A stretch of DNA of 64,000 bases. Source: Alphaproteobacteria bacterium. Its GTDB lineage: Bacteria; Pseudomonadota; Alphaproteobacteria; Caulobacterales; Hyphomonadaceae. This document shows positions 9,236 through 19,680 of the stretch, piece by piece. The notes beneath the pieces are model-generated. The model was not told the origin of the DNA. It was given only the letters and a program-made list of their open reading frames with translations, and did not search any database. The stretch spans positions 62,001-126,000 of the forward strand of contig JAHJSB010000063.1 of NCBI GenBank assembly GCA_018830285.1, written 5' to 3'. The translations under genes were made by a program, and so were the position numbers. Positions within the stretch are counted from its first letter, which is position 1. Each line of letters opens with the position of its first letter.

Positions 9236-10756
9236 ATGACGGATTCACTTTTCATCGGCGGCGCAGACGCGGACGGGTCCGGTACGCCGAACACCGCTCA
9301 GGAAATGCTGCTGAAAGTGGCCAACCGTCATGGCCTCGTCGCTGGCGCGACAGGCACAGGCAAGACCGTGACCCTGCAGGTCCTGGCGCAGGGCTTCTCG
9401 GATGCCGGCGTCCCGGTCTTTTGCGCCGACGTGAAGGGCGACCTGTCGGGCATCTGCGTGCCTGGCAGCGCCAGTCACAAGCTGCATGAAAAGCTGGTCG
9501 CACGCGCCAACCTGATCGGCCTCGAGAACTATGGCTATGGCGCTTCGCCCACCATCTTCTGGGACGTGTTCGGCGAGAACGGCCATCCGATCCGCGCCAC
9601 GATCTCGGAAATGGGCCCTCTCCTCCTGTCCCGCCTCATGGGCCTGACCGATGCGCAGGAAGGCGTACTCAATATCGCCTTCGAATATGCCGATGACAAC
9701 GGCCTCCTGCTGCTCGACCTGAAAGACTTGCGCAAGCTGCTGGTCCACCTGTCCCAGAAGGACGTGCGCGAAGAGATCAGCCAGGAATACGGCAACGTCG
9801 CCGCCGCCTCGCTGGGCGCCGTCCAGCGCAACCTTCTGATGCTTGAGCGCGAGGGTGCCGAGCATTTCTTCGGCGAGCCCGCCCTTCAACTCGAAGACCT
9901 GATGCGCACGACGCAGGACGGGCGCGGCTATGTCAACGTGCTCGACGCAACCAGGCTGATCAACAGCCCGAAACTCTATTCCACCTTCCTGCTCTGGCTG
10001 CTGTCGGAACTCTTCGAACGCCTCCCGGAAATCGGCGACCCGGACAAGCCGAAGCTCGTCTTCTTCTTCGACGAGGCCCACCTCCTGTTCAATGACGCGC
10101 CGCCCGCCCTGATGCAGAAGATCGAACAGGTCGTCCGCCTGATCCGCTCGAAAGGCGTCGGTGTCTTCTTTGTCACCCAGAACCCGCGCGACCTTCCGGA
10201 AAACGTTCTGGCCCAGCTTGGCAACCGGATGCAGCACGCCCTGCGCGCCTACACCCCCGCCGAACGCAAGGGCGTGCGTGCAGCGGCCCAGTCATTCCGC
10301 GAAAACCCGGCCTTCGACACCGAGGAGGTCATCACCCAGCTCGGCACCGGCGAGGCCCTCGTCTCCACGCTCAACGCCAAGAGCGCGCCCTCGATGGTCC
10401 AGCGCACCATGATCCGACCGCCCGCGTCCCGTCTCGGCCCGGCCACCCCGGCCGAACGTGCGGCCGTCCAGAAAGCCAGCCCCTTTGCCGGCAAGTATGA
10501 AGAGGTCATCGACCGCGAGTCCGCCTACGAAATCCTGGAAGAAAAAGAGGCCGAGGCCGCCGAACAGGCTGAAAAGCTCGCCGTCAGGGAAGAAAAGACC
10601 AAGGCTGCCCTCGAAAAGAAGACATCCCGGACCAAATCCACCCGGTCCCGGCGCCAGACGCCACTTGAAGCGGCTGGAAAGCAGGCCGCCCGCACGGCGA
10701 CGCGTGAATTCACACGCTACATCCTGCGCGGCATCCTGGGCGGCATGAAGCGCTAG
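9236..10756 (+). CDS. HerA-like DUF853 (helicase HerA-domain) ATPase
   Basis: Predicted hexameric P-loop ATPase of the FtsK-HerA superfamily, DUF853 branch, 506 aa. Walker A is GATGTGKT (about residues 37-44), followed by the [13 protein letters not shown] segment. Walker B is [13 protein letters not shown], then the [27 protein letters not shown] motif typical of this family. The C-terminal 90 residues are highly charged ([20 protein letters not shown]) and probably coiled-coil. ATG at 9236 is chosen over an in-frame TTG at 9227 because AGGGGAG (9218-9224) is correctly spaced only for the ATG. The cellular role of DUF853 proteins is not established. No NurA-like nuclease is adjacent. Confidence 0.9.
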   Translation: MTDSLFIGGADADGSGTPNTAQEMLLKVANRHGLVAGATGTGKTVTLQVLAQGFSDAGVPVFCADVKGDLSGICVPGSASHKLHEKLVARANLIGLENYGYGASPTIFWDVFGENGHPIRATISEMGPLLLSRLMGLTDAQEGVLNIAFEYADDNGLLLLDLKDLRKLLVHLSQKDVREEISQEYGNVAAASLGAVQRNLLMLEREGAEHFFGEPALQLEDLMRTTQDGRGYVNVLDATRLINSPKLYSTFLLWLLSELFERLPEIGDPDKPKLVFFFDEAHLLFNDAPPALMQKIEQVVRLIRSKGVGVFFVTQNPRDLPENVLAQLGNRMQHALRAYTPAERKGVRAAAQSFRENPAFDTEEVITQLGTGEALVSTLNAKSAPSMVQRTMIRPPASRLGPATPAERAAVQKASPFAGKYEEVIDRESAYEILEEKEAEAAEQAEKLAVREEKTKAALEKKTSRTKSTRSRRQTPLEAAGKQAARTATREFTRYILRGILGGMKR

Positions 10757-10882
10757 GCGCCGCCTGCCTGAGATGAATTCCCCGTTACACGGGTGATTTC
10801 CTTAGCGTCAGGACTCGCCGGTGACGCGCGCGTAACCTATAGTCAGACTAGAAGCACAGACATCAAAGGGAGGCTCCGGCCC

Positions 10883-12313
10883 ATGAAAGATTATCTCAAG
10901 TTCTACATCAATGGCGAATGGGTCGATCCGGTAGAGCCCCGCACGCTCGACGTCGAGAACCCGGCCACCGAAGAGCCCTTCGCGCGCATCTCCCTCGGCT
11001 CGAAAGCCGATGTCGACAAAGCCGTGGCCGCCGCCAAGGCCGCCTTCCCCGCTTTCTCGCAGACGTCTGTCGAATACCGCGCTGACCTGCTCGACAAGAT
11101 TACCGCCGGCATCCAGAAGCGCCTGCCAGACCTGGCCAGCGCCATTTCCGACGAAATGGGCGCACCGATGTGGCTCGCCAACGCTGCGCAGGTGCCTGCC
11201 GGCATGGGCCATTTCGCTACCGCGGCTGCGATCCTGCGCGGATACGAGTGGGAAGAGCTGAAAGGCACGACCCTGCTGCGCAAGGAGCCGATCGGCGTCT
11301 GCGGTTTCATCACGCCATGGAACTGGCCGCTCAACCAGATCGCCTGCAAGGTCGCCCCGGCCCTCGCAGCCGGTTGCACAATGGTCCTCAAGCCCTCTGA
11401 AATCGCACCGCTTGACGCGCTGATCTTCACCGAGATCCTGCATGAAGCCGGTGTGCCGAAGGGCGTGTTCAACCTGGTCAACGGCGACGGCCCGAATGTC
11501 GGTGCCGTCCTCTCGGCCCATCCTGATGTCGACATGATGAGCTTCACCGGCTCGACCCGCGCCGGCGTCCTCGTTGCGCAGGCCGCGGCACCGACCGTCA
11601 AGCGCGTTGCCCAGGAACTCGGCGGCAAGTCGCCGAACATCGTCCTGCCGAGCGCCGACCTGAAAAAGGCGGTGTCCGGCGGCGTCATGCAGATGATGAC
11701 CAACACAGGACAGTCCTGTAACGCGCCGTCGCGCATGTTCGTCCAGAAAGACCAGCAGGACGAAGCCATCGCGATCGCCAAGGCGACGGCAGAATCGGTC
11801 AAGGTCATGATGCCGGGCGAAGCAACGCCCGGCGCCATTGGCCCGATCTCGAACGGCAGCCAGTTCCAGAAGGTGCAGGACCTGATCGAAACCGGCATCA
11901 AGGAAGGCGCAACCCTCGTGGCCGGCGGCCCCGGACGCCCTGAAGGCTTCAACAAGGGCTACTTCACCCGCCCGACCGTATTTGCGAATGTCACCAATGA
12001 CATGACCATCGCGCGCGAGGAAATCTTCGGCCCCGTCCTTTGCATCCTGCCTTACGACACGGTCGAAGACGCCATCGAGATGGCCAACGACACGGTCTAC
12101 GGTCTCGCAGGTTACGTTCAGGGTCCGGACAAGGAAGCCCAGGCCGTGGCCAACCGTATCCGCGCAGGCCAGATTCTCGTCAATGGCGCCAGCCCTGACT
12201 TCTCGGCACCGTTCGGCGGTTACGGCCAGTCCGGCAATGGTCGCGAATGGGGCGAACTCGGTTTCGAGGAATTCCTCGAAACCAAGGCGGTCATCGGCTA
12301 CAAGGCCGCCTGA
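10883..12313 (+). CDS. Aldehyde dehydrogenase family protein
   Basis: NAD(P)+-dependent oxidation of an aldehyde to the acid, 476 aa. The start at 10883 is preceded by AAGGGAGG and yields MKDYLKFYINGEWVDP, a standard ALDH N-terminus. The CGFITPWNWPLNQI segment forms the cofactor site. ELGGKSPNIV carries the general-base Glu and NTGQSCNAPSR carries the catalytic Cys. Other family blocks are FTGSTRAG, EEIFGPVL and the PFGGYGQSGNGREWGELGFEEF C-terminus. Substrate is undetermined. A convergent terminator lies directly downstream. Confidence 0.93.
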   Translation: MKDYLKFYINGEWVDPVEPRTLDVENPATEEPFARISLGSKADVDKAVAAAKAAFPAFSQTSVEYRADLLDKITAGIQKRLPDLASAISDEMGAPMWLANAAQVPAGMGHFATAAAILRGYEWEELKGTTLLRKEPIGVCGFITPWNWPLNQIACKVAPALAAGCTMVLKPSEIAPLDALIFTEILHEAGVPKGVFNLVNGDGPNVGAVLSAHPDVDMMSFTGSTRAGVLVAQAAAPTVKRVAQELGGKSPNIVLPSADLKKAVSGGVMQMMTNTGQSCNAPSRMFVQKDQQDEAIAIAKATAESVKVMMPGEATPGAIGPISNGSQFQKVQDLIETGIKEGATLVAGGPGRPEGFNKGYFTRPTVFANVTNDMTIAREEIFGPVLCILPYDTVEDAIEMANDTVYGLAGYVQGPDKEAQAVANRIRAGQILVNGASPDFSAPFGGYGQSGNGREWGELGFEEFLETKAVIGYKAA

Positions 12314-12345
12314 CCCCGGTCCTTCCGAAACTCGGCATATGTATC

Positions 12346-12373
12346 AGGGGCGGCTCGCAGGGCCGCCCTTTTT
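12346..12373 (+). terminator. Intrinsic terminator after aldehyde dehydrogenase
   Basis: A GC-rich stem (GGGCGGC at 12348-12354 with GCCGCCC at 12362-12368, 7-nt loop) is followed by five T residues at 12369-12373. It is placed about 35 bp past the aldehyde dehydrogenase stop and just before the convergent 3' end of the GSDH gene. Confidence 0.85.
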
Positions 12374-12391
12374 CATGGGAGGCAGGGCTGC

Positions 12392-13924
12392 TCAGGGCCG
12401 GCTGTCGATCCGGAACACGTCGCCGAGAACGGAGACGATGTAGAGATTGCGGTCATTGTCTTCGCCGAAGCTGGCGATACTGGCCAATGTGCCGGCATCG
12501 GGCACGAGCGACGCATTCAGCCAGTCGAAATTGCCCGCTGACATCGTCTGGCCGATGACGAGGCCGTCGACCGGGACAGCCCAGATATTGCCAATGACGA
12601 AATCAGCAAAGACGTAGGTATCCTTGATCCGTTCGATATTGCCGCGATACACATAACCGCCGGTGATCGACTCGCCCCGCGCCGGCCCGTCACCATGGAC
12701 ATATTCGGCAACCGGGTCGGTCAGGCCCGCCCTGTCGGGCGCTTCGAAATCCTGCGTCCCTTCCTGGTCGTCCCAGCCGAAATTGGTGCCGGAATCGCTC
12801 ATGCGCAGCCGGTCGACTTCCTCGACGGCGTCCTGCCCCACATCGCCGATGAACAGGTCGCCCGTCACCCGGTCAAAGCTCGCCCGCCATGGATTGCGCA
12901 GGCCCAGCGCAAAAATTTCCTCACGCCCGGCGGGGGCCGCAAATGCATTGCCCGGCGGGATCGCATAGTCTCGCGCCGTGTCGGCAGGATAGTCGTCGCC
13001 GCTGACATCGATCCGGAGCATCTTTCCGAGCAGGGAATTCGGGTCCTGCGCATTCTCGTTCGGGTCGCCGCTTCCGCCGCCATCCCCTGTCGCCACGAAC
13101 AGCAGCCCGTCGGCGGCAAAGCCTATCCAGCCGCCATTATGGTTGGCCGCCGGTTGGGCAATGGTCAGGATCACATCTGCCGTAGACGGATCGGCTTGCG
13201 TCGCCGACCCGGAGAAAATCTCGTAACGCCGGATTTCAGTATCGCCCGACAGGTTCGTCATGTTGATATAGAAGGTGCCGTCGGTGGCAAAATCCGGCGA
13301 AAAGGCGATGCCCAGCAAGCCGCCTTCACCCGCCGCAGCCGTCTCGCCGGAGACGTCGAGAAAATCGACGGGGTCGATTGTGCCGGTATGCGGATTCAGG
13401 ATGCGAATGCGGCCCTGTTTTTCCAGGACAATCACGCGGTTCGTGCCCGGCAGTCCGGCAAGGTAAAGCGGCTGGGAAAACCCGGCGCCGACCCGCGTCA
13501 GCATCATGTCCTCGAACACGTCCCGCACCGTGATCTGCAGGTTCAGCCGCGCTGCCAGCCCGCCGGGATCGCGCGCCTCAAGCGTGACCTCGTAGACATT
13601 GTCGCCGTTTGCGTCGGCGGGCGCCTCGAAGTCGAGCGGCGTCAAGGCCCGTATGGTGCGCGTTGGAATATCGATATCAAACGCCGCCTCGTCGCCACCC
13701 GGAACGACCGAGACCGACAGGCTGTTCCCGTCAGGATCGGAGACCGCAAACGTGTAGAGCAAGCCAACCGAATTCTCGTCGACCGTGACCTGCGCCGATG
13801 ACGAGAAGACCGGCGCCAGGTTGACGGGTGGCGATTCGCTGTCGCCGCTTCCGCCACACGCAGCCAGAACAATCGGCGCCCAGACAAGCGCCTGCCTGAA
13901 TAGTCGAAAACCGGTCGTCTTCAT
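12392..13924 (-). CDS. Secreted PQQ-type sugar dehydrogenase-like (GSDH) lipoprotein with N-terminal cadherin-like domain
   Basis: Protein of 510 aa. ATG at 13924 is chosen because it gives a clean lipoprotein signal, MKTTGFRLFRQALVWAPIVL then AACGG; an ATG 45 bp upstream adds a charged leader instead. Residues about 35-140 form a cadherin/Ig-like beta domain (VTVDENSVGLLYTFAVSDPDG). Residues about 155-510 form a six-bladed GSDH propeller with LAGLPGTNRVIVLEKQGRIRI, GLLGIAFSPDF, NHNGGWIGFAADGLLFVATGDGG, ALGLRNPWRASFD and FIGDVGQDAVEEVD. Such propellers oxidise sugars with PQQ, but substrate and cofactor are inferred. It is expected to be membrane-anchored and to face the periplasm. Confidence 0.85.
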   Translation of the reverse strand: MKTTGFRLFRQALVWAPIVLAACGGSGDSESPPVNLAPVFSSSAQVTVDENSVGLLYTFAVSDPDGNSLSVSVVPGGDEAAFDIDIPTRTIRALTPLDFEAPADANGDNVYEVTLEARDPGGLAARLNLQITVRDVFEDMMLTRVGAGFSQPLYLAGLPGTNRVIVLEKQGRIRILNPHTGTIDPVDFLDVSGETAAAGEGGLLGIAFSPDFATDGTFYINMTNLSGDTEIRRYEIFSGSATQADPSTADVILTIAQPAANHNGGWIGFAADGLLFVATGDGGGSGDPNENAQDPNSLLGKMLRIDVSGDDYPADTARDYAIPPGNAFAAPAGREEIFALGLRNPWRASFDRVTGDLFIGDVGQDAVEEVDRLRMSDSGTNFGWDDQEGTQDFEAPDRAGLTDPVAEYVHGDGPARGESITGGYVYRGNIERIKDTYVFADFVIGNIWAVPVDGLVIGQTMSAGNFDWLNASLVPDAGTLASIASFGEDNDRNLYIVSVLGDVFRIDSRP

Positions 13925-14095
13925 GTCTGTCCGCCACCTCGCTGCGTTGGCGATTGGTCTCTTTCCCAAGGCTAGTTCGCGAAAACATGATTGTCATATG
14001 ACAAAAGGGACACTCGAAAACCGAGCTATTCAATTGGTGTTCCATTACGGTGGGCCTAAATATAGTAGTGTAGATGTCCTCAGGAGGAAGGTCCT

Positions 14096-14686
14096 ATGTC
14101 CATATCCAAGATTGCCGCCGGTCTTGCGGCCCTCTCGCTGCTCGTGGCGTGCACGACTGCAACGCCATACCAGGCCGCGCTCGACACTGAACGCGGCTAT
14201 TCCGAACAACAGATCGAATCCAACCGTTTCCATGTCCAGTTCGCGGGCAACAGCCTGACAGACCGCAAGACGGTTGAGACCTACATGCTCTACCGCGCCG
14301 CGGAACTGACCAAGCAGAACGGGTTCGACCATTTCCGCGTCGTGCACCGGGCCACGGATGCCGATAGCCGCGTCGTGCCGACCAGCTCGGGCTATTCGCC
14401 CTTCTACGACCACTTCTATCTCGACTACCGGTATTACGGTCCGCGGGCGGGATACTTCTACGACCCCTACCGCCGCTGGGCCTATCCGCGGTCGTTCTAC
14501 GCATCCCGCTGGGGCTATTACGACCCCTTCTGGGACGGTCCGCAGGAGTACCGCGAAATAACTTCCTATGTGGCGTCTGCCGAAATCATCATGGGCAAGG
14601 GCCCGAAACCGGATGATCCGGCCTATTTCGACGCCGACCAGGTGATCTTCAATCTGGGCAGCCAGATCCAGCGCCCCGAATCCTGA
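14096..14686 (+). CDS. CC0125/CC1285-family lipoprotein
   Basis: Small envelope lipoprotein of 196 aa, known mostly from Caulobacter-type bacteria; function unknown. The signal MSISKIAAGLAALSLL is followed by the lipobox VAC. The conserved part reads NRFHVQFAGNSLTDRKTVETYMLYRAAELT, followed by a Tyr/Pro/Trp-rich low-complexity stretch (about residues 100-145) and then EITSYVASAEIIMGKG near the C-terminus. A strong AGGAGGAAG site precedes the ATG. It is monocistronic, closed by the hairpin at 14709-14735. Confidence 0.82.
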   Translation: MSISKIAAGLAALSLLVACTTATPYQAALDTERGYSEQQIESNRFHVQFAGNSLTDRKTVETYMLYRAAELTKQNGFDHFRVVHRATDADSRVVPTSSGYSPFYDHFYLDYRYYGPRAGYFYDPYRRWAYPRSFYASRWGYYDPFWDGPQEYREITSYVASAEIIMGKGPKPDDPAYFDADQVIFNLGSQIQRPES

Positions 14687-14708
14687 TCCGCCCTCTCATG
14701 GTCTCCAA

Positions 14709-14735
14709 ACGCCGCCTCGCAAGGGCGGCGTTTTT
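14709..14735 (+). terminator. Intrinsic terminator after CC0125/CC1285-family lipoprotein
   Basis: The 8-bp stem ACGCCGCC (14709-14716) pairs with GGCGGCGT (14724-14731) across a 7-nt loop, followed by TTTTT. It lies 22 bp past the stop codon. Confidence 0.88.
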
Positions 14736-14839
14736 GCAACCGGCGCATTATTCCAGGCTTCGCCTCTAGGCAAGCGGCAAGGCTTGGCCCAGATAGGTAG
14801 GCTTCCCCCAAGACCGCACCAGACAGGAAAGGCGGGCCC

Positions 14840-16108
14840 ATGGCCGACACCGAACCCTCCGCCATTCCGTCCTCGGGCATCCTCCCCGGCGCCAAACGCC
14901 CGGTCCCCGGGCGCAGCGAACTTGTCGTGATGATTGCCGGCCTGATGGCGCTCAACGCCTTCGGCATCGATATCATGCTGCCTGCGCTCAACGAAATTGC
15001 GCATGCGGTGGGCCTCACGGCGGCGGGCGCGGACAGCGACAACCGCCAGCAGATGATCATCTTTTCCTATGTGCTCGGCTTCGGCGCGCCCCAAATCATC
15101 TGGGGCCCCATCTCGGACCGGTTTGGGCGGCGCGGCCCCCTCTTCGTCGCCCTGGTCGGCTATATCGTCACCGCCTTTGCCTGCATCGTGATGCGCGACT
15201 TCATGGCCCTTCTGACCATGCGGTTCCTGCAGGGCGTGTTTGCCTCCGGCGGACGGCTTGTCGCCGTGTCGGTCGTGCGAGACCTGTTTGCCGGTCGCCA
15301 GATGGCGCGCTTCATGTCGCTCGTGATGACCATTTTCATGGTGGTGCCGATCCTCGCGCCGGGCATCGGCCAGGTCGTCCTTCTGGTTGCGCCATGGGAG
15401 GCCATCTTCGTGGTCCTCGCAATTTTCGGCATCATCATGCTGGTCTGGACCTGGTACCGCCTGCCCGAGACCCTGCCCGAAGCCGCCCGGCAACCGCTCA
15501 ATCTCGGCGCCGCCCTCGGTGCCTATGGCCAGATCGTCAAGTCGCGCGTCACGTTCGGATACATGTGCGCCTCCGGCGTCATCTTCGGCGCCCTATTCTC
15601 GTTCATCGCCTCGTCGGAGCAGGTCTTCCGCGAAGTCTTCGAGCAGACGGATACGTTCGCGCTCTGGTTCGCCGGGATCGCGGGAACGCTCGCGTGCGCC
15701 AACTTCCTCAACTCGCGCATTGTCGAGCGAATAGGCATGCGCAGGATCAGCCAGGTAGCGCTATTCATCTTCACGGGTGTCGCAGCGATCCTGGCCCTGG
15801 TCACCCATTTCGTGGGCGACCACCTTTTTATCTTCTTCCCATTGTTCGCGCTTTGCTTTGGCTGCTTCGGCCTCATGGGATCGAACTTCAGCGCGCTCGC
15901 CATGGAACCTCTCGGCAAGATCGCCGGTACGGCCTCAGCGGCCTATGGCTTTGCCACGACGACCGTTTCCAGCCTCATTGGCATGGCCATTGCCAGCCAG
16001 TACAATGGCTCGACCATTCCGATCACGCTCGGCTTCGTCTGCCTCGGCCTGGTGTCTCTCGTGATCATCCTGATCACCGAGAAGGGCAAGCTGTTCAGCT
16101 CACGATGA
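14840..16108 (+). CDS. Bcr/CflA-type multidrug efflux MFS transporter
   Basis: Inner-membrane drug:H+ antiporter of the DHA1 class, 422 aa with about 12 hydrophobic helices. The Bcr/CflA signature [18 protein letters not shown] is in helix 1. Motif A follows in the first cytoplasmic loop ([20 protein letters not shown]), and motif C-like [14 protein letters not shown] in helix 5. The start ATG at 14840 is preceded by AGGAAAGG. The C-terminus overlaps the convergent rimB-rimK fusion gene by 14 bp, so no terminator separates them. Substrate is unknown. Confidence 0.9.
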   Translation: MADTEPSAIPSSGILPGAKRPVPGRSELVVMIAGLMALNAFGIDIMLPALNEIAHAVGLTAAGADSDNRQQMIIFSYVLGFGAPQIIWGPISDRFGRRGPLFVALVGYIVTAFACIVMRDFMALLTMRFLQGVFASGGRLVAVSVVRDLFAGRQMARFMSLVMTIFMVVPILAPGIGQVVLLVAPWEAIFVVLAIFGIIMLVWTWYRLPETLPEAARQPLNLGAALGAYGQIVKSRVTFGYMCASGVIFGALFSFIASSEQVFREVFEQTDTFALWFAGIAGTLACANFLNSRIVERIGMRRISQVALFIFTGVAAILALVTHFVGDHLFIFFPLFALCFGCFGLMGSNFSALAMEPLGKIAGTASAAYGFATTTVSSLIGMAIASQYNGSTIPITLGFVCLGLVSLVIILITEKGKLFSSR

Positions 16109-17504
16109 CCCGGCGGCGCGGCTTCGCGCTGGTCTCGCGGACCTTGGCCAACGGACGCACCTGGCGCTCGAGATGCTCGATGATCATGCCGGCAATGTCC
16201 TTGCCGGTCGCACCCTCGATGCCCTGAAGGCCGGGCGAGGAATTGACCTCCAGCACTTTCGGGCCCTCGTCGGTCTGCAGCAGGTCCACGCCGGCCACGC
16301 GCAAGCCCAGCACCCTGGCCGCATCGCGCGCGACTTCACGTTCGGCCCGCGTCAGCTTCACGGCGCTCGCCGTCCCGCCCCGATGCAGGTTCGACCGGAA
16401 CTCGCCCTTGGCCGCTTGCCGCTTCATGCCGCCGACCACCTTGTTGCCGATCACGAAACACCGCGTGTCGGCACCGGCAGCCTCATTGACGAATTCCTGC
16501 ACCAGGAAGTTCGCATCCAGTCCCCGGAACGCATCGACCAGGCTCTCGGCGGCCTTGCGCGTTTCGGCCAGGACCACGCCCTTGCCCTGTGTCGAGGAGA
16601 GCAGTTTCACAACCACAGGCGCGCCCCCGGCTAGAGAGATCAGGTCTTTCGTGTCCTTCGGGCTGTGCGCAAACGCCGTGATCGGCATGCCGATCTTGGC
16701 GCGGGCCAATAACTGGTGCGCCAGCAGCTTGTCACGTGACCGCCCGATGGCCCCTGCCCCGTTCAGGCAGAACGCGCCCGTATTGGTGAACTGGCGCAAC
16801 ACCGCCATGCCATAGTCCGTGATCGACGCACCGATGCGCGGGATCACCGCGTCGAACCGCGCAAGCGCCTTGCCGTCATAATGCACTTCCGGGTCCAGCG
16901 TGCCGATCTGCATGTAGCAGCGGGCCGTATCGATCATTTCCATCACGTGGCCGCGCGCCTCGGCGGCCTCCACCAGGCGCTTCGACGAATAATTATCCGG
17001 CTCGCGCGTCAGCAGCGCAATCCGCAAGGGACGCTTGACCGGTGTGCGCTTGGGCAGTCCGGCATAGCCGGCATAGTCCAGCAAGGGCTGGCTGAACGAG
17101 GCATTCGGATTGACGATCATGTCCGGCTGGATCGCCCCGCGCCCGAACAACATCCGGTAGGTCATGTTCTCGCGATTTGTCAGCGTCAGCTGGATCGGCC
17201 ACCGCCGTCCGCCCATTTCGGCCTCGGTCTCGATCACATAACGCAGCTCGGTGTCGCCATTCGAACTGGTCACTTCGCGCCGGTCGATCACCCGCGCCGA
17301 GCAGGTGATCTCCAGGTTCGGGTCCGACGGGTCCGGCTGGATCAGGAAGCGCACCTGCGGCTTGGTGTTCGGCCCGAACGGCTCGATCACGCTGGCATGC
17401 AGCGCCGATGTCTTGGCGCCGGTATCTACCTTGGCCTTGATCGCAGGCAGGCCCAGGTCCGGCAGCGCCAGCCACTCTTCCCAGCCGAGTTCAAACTGTC
17501 CCAT
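16095..17504 (-). CDS. RimB-RimK fusion: retropepsin-like domain plus ATP-grasp glutamate ligase
   Basis: Protein of 469 aa with two domains. Residues about 1-145 match the RimB/DUF785 retropepsin-like fold, with the active-site motif [11 protein letters not shown] at about 25-35. Residues about 160-455 form a RimK-type ATP-grasp ligase: [54 protein letters not shown] and the metal-binding [17 protein letters not shown]. RimK adds glutamates to the C-terminus of ribosomal protein S6. In Pseudomonas RimB is a separate protease that trims the tail. Their fusion would put adding and trimming in one polypeptide; this is inference. A RimK-like ligase acting on another acceptor is possible. Confidence 0.88.
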   Translation of the reverse strand: MGQFELGWEEWLALPDLGLPAIKAKVDTGAKTSALHASVIEPFGPNTKPQVRFLIQPDPSDPNLEITCSARVIDRREVTSSNGDTELRYVIETEAEMGGRRWPIQLTLTNRENMTYRMLFGRGAIQPDMIVNPNASFSQPLLDYAGYAGLPKRTPVKRPLRIALLTREPDNYSSKRLVEAAEARGHVMEMIDTARCYMQIGTLDPEVHYDGKALARFDAVIPRIGASITDYGMAVLRQFTNTGAFCLNGAGAIGRSRDKLLAHQLLARAKIGMPITAFAHSPKDTKDLISLAGGAPVVVKLLSSTQGKGVVLAETRKAAESLVDAFRGLDANFLVQEFVNEAAGADTRCFVIGNKVVGGMKRQAAKGEFRSNLHRGGTASAVKLTRAEREVARDAARVLGLRVAGVDLLQTDEGPKVLEVNSSPGLQGIEGATGKDIAGMIIEHLERQVRPLAKVRETSAKPRRRVIVS

Positions 17505-17590
17505 GCCGGCTCCTGCGTCCGCTGAATTGTATGAATGCGCCGCCCTTAGCCAGCTTGTGGCAGCCCGGCAAGCGATAGAAAGCTGTTAGC

Positions 17591-19585
17591 CTAAGCCGTC
17601 GCGAGCCAGGCCTTCTCGACCACTTTTACCACGTCGCCCATGATGCCGGTAATCTTGAAGTCCTTGGGCGTGTAGATGCGCGTCACGCCCATTTGGCCGA
17701 GGGCGCGAGCGTCTTCCGGCGGGATGATGCCACCGACAACCAACGGCACGTTTTCCAGTCCCGCCTTGCGCAGTTCGGCAATCGTCTCGCGCACGAGGTC
17801 CAGGTGGCTGCCCGACAGGATCGACAGGCCGACGACATGCGCATTGGCCGCTTTCGCCTGCGCTGCAATCTCGGCTGGCGTAAAGCGAATGCCTTCATAG
17901 ACGACATCCATGCCGACTTCCCGCCCGCGCGCGGCAATCTGCTCGGCGCCGTTCGAGTGGCCATCAAGGCCCGGCTTGCCGAGCACATAGGTCAGCCGCC
18001 GACCCAGTGCCTCCGACACGCGATCGACATCGGCCTTTACGGCCGCAATGGCTTCATCGCCGTCGCCGCTGATCACCATGGCCACGCCCGTCGGTGCACG
18101 GAATTCGCCGAACACTTCGCGCATCGCCGTGCCCCATTCGCCGGTCGTTACGCCCGCCTTGGCGCAGGCAATCGACGGCTCCATGATGTTCACATCGCTT
18201 GCGGCTGCCGCCTTCAGGTCCGCCAGTGCCGCTTCCACGGCGGCATTGTCGCGCTTGGCACGCCAAACCTTCAGCTCGCGCACTTGCGCCGCTTCTTCAG
18301 CCGGGTCGACCGTCATGATCGCGCCGTCGCCCGTGCCCAGCGGGCTTTCCTCGGTCGAGGTGTACTTGTTCACGCCGACAACGCTCAGCGAACCATTCTC
18401 GATCGCCTTGATGCGGTCGATATGCGCGCCGACAAGGCTTTCCTTCATATGGCCAATGGCATTCGTCGCGCCCCCGAGGGCATCGATCTCCGCCAGCGTC
18501 GCGCGGGCCTTGTCCTTCAGTTCCTCGGTCTTGCCGTCGATCACATGGCTGCCGTCGAAAATGTCCTCGAATTCCAGCAGGTCGGTCTCATACGCAAGGA
18601 TCTGCTGCAGGCGCAGGCTCCATTGCTGGTCCCAAGGGCGCGGCAGGCCCATGGCCTCGTTCCAGGCCGGCAGCTGCAGCGCCCGGCAGCGGGCCCGCTT
18701 CGACAGGGTCACGGCCAGCGCCTCGATCAGGATACGATAGACATTGTTTTCCGGCTGCGGCTCGGTCAGGCCCAGCGAGTTGACCTGCACGCCATAGCGG
18801 AACAACAGCGCCTTCGGGTCATTCACGCCATAACGCTCGCGGCCGATCTCTTCCCAGAGGTCCACGAACGCCCGCATTTTACAAAGTTCTGTAACGAAAC
18901 GCACACCGGCATTCACGAAGAAGGAAATGCGCCCGAATACGGTTTCAAAGTCTGATTTCGGAACCTGTCCGCCCGCTTTCACGCGGTCCAGCACGGCAAT
19001 CGCCGTCGCCAGCGCATAGGCCAGCTCCTGTTCCGGCGTCGCGCCCGCTTCCTGCAGGTGATAGGAACAAACATTCATCGGGTTCCATTTCGGAACTTCT
19101 GTATAGCACCAGCTCACCATGTCCGAGATCAGCCGCATCGACGGTTCGGGCGGGAACACATAGGTGCCGCGCGACAGGTATTCCTTGACGATGTCGTTCT
19201 GCGTCGTGCCGCGCAGCTTGTGCCGGTCGTCGCCGCGCTCATCCGCCAGCGCCACATACATGGCTAGCATCCAGGCTGCCGGCGCGTTGATCGTCATCGA
19301 CGTGTTCATCTCTTCCAGCGGCAGCTGGTCGAACAGTTTCGCCATGTCACCCATATGCTTGACCGGCACCCCGACCTTGCCGACTTCGCCGCGCGCCAGG
19401 ATATGGTCGGCGTCATAGGCGGTCTGGGTCGGCAGGTCGAAGGCGATGGACAGGCCCGTCTGGCCCTTGGCCAGGTTGCCCCGATACAGCTCGTTGGATT
19501 TCTGCGCCGTCGAATGGCCCGCATAGGTGCGGAATATCCACGGCCGGTCAGGCGCGTGCTGGAACGGTTTTTGTGTGTCGGCCAT
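17591..19585 (-). CDS. ecm: Ethylmalonyl-CoA mutase (MeaA-type, coenzyme B12-dependent)
   Basis: Interconverts (2R)-ethylmalonyl-CoA and methylsuccinyl-CoA in the ethylmalonyl-CoA pathway. Protein of 664 aa; the ATG at 19585 has GGGGAG 7 nt upstream, which excludes an in-frame TTG at 19600. The large domain has the mutase blocks RPWIFRTYAGHSTAQKSNE, GLSIAFDLPTQTAYDADH and NTSMTINAPAAWMLAMY. The C-terminal B12 domain carries the base-off motif DGHSNG within LGKPGLDGHSNGAEQIA. It is a single-chain mutase, unlike two-subunit methylmalonyl-CoA mutases. The ccr gene lies about 2 kb away on the opposite strand, which supports the assignment over methylmalonyl- or isobutyryl-CoA mutase. Confidence 0.93.
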   Translation of the reverse strand: MADTQKPFQHAPDRPWIFRTYAGHSTAQKSNELYRGNLAKGQTGLSIAFDLPTQTAYDADHILARGEVGKVGVPVKHMGDMAKLFDQLPLEEMNTSMTINAPAAWMLAMYVALADERGDDRHKLRGTTQNDIVKEYLSRGTYVFPPEPSMRLISDMVSWCYTEVPKWNPMNVCSYHLQEAGATPEQELAYALATAIAVLDRVKAGGQVPKSDFETVFGRISFFVNAGVRFVTELCKMRAFVDLWEEIGRERYGVNDPKALLFRYGVQVNSLGLTEPQPENNVYRILIEALAVTLSKRARCRALQLPAWNEAMGLPRPWDQQWSLRLQQILAYETDLLEFEDIFDGSHVIDGKTEELKDKARATLAEIDALGGATNAIGHMKESLVGAHIDRIKAIENGSLSVVGVNKYTSTEESPLGTGDGAIMTVDPAEEAAQVRELKVWRAKRDNAAVEAALADLKAAAASDVNIMEPSIACAKAGVTTGEWGTAMREVFGEFRAPTGVAMVISGDGDEAIAAVKADVDRVSEALGRRLTYVLGKPGLDGHSNGAEQIAARGREVGMDVVYEGIRFTPAEIAAQAKAANAHVVGLSILSGSHLDLVRETIAELRKAGLENVPLVVGGIIPPEDARALGQMGVTRIYTPKDFKITGIMGDVVKVVEKAWLATA

Positions 19586-19680
19586 GCCGGGGCTCCCCAA
19601 TTGTATTGTTGCGGCGCAACATGCCGTGTGGCGCTGGCCAGCGCAAGCGTCAGGCCGCGCCCTTGTGCTGGCGTGTCTTC

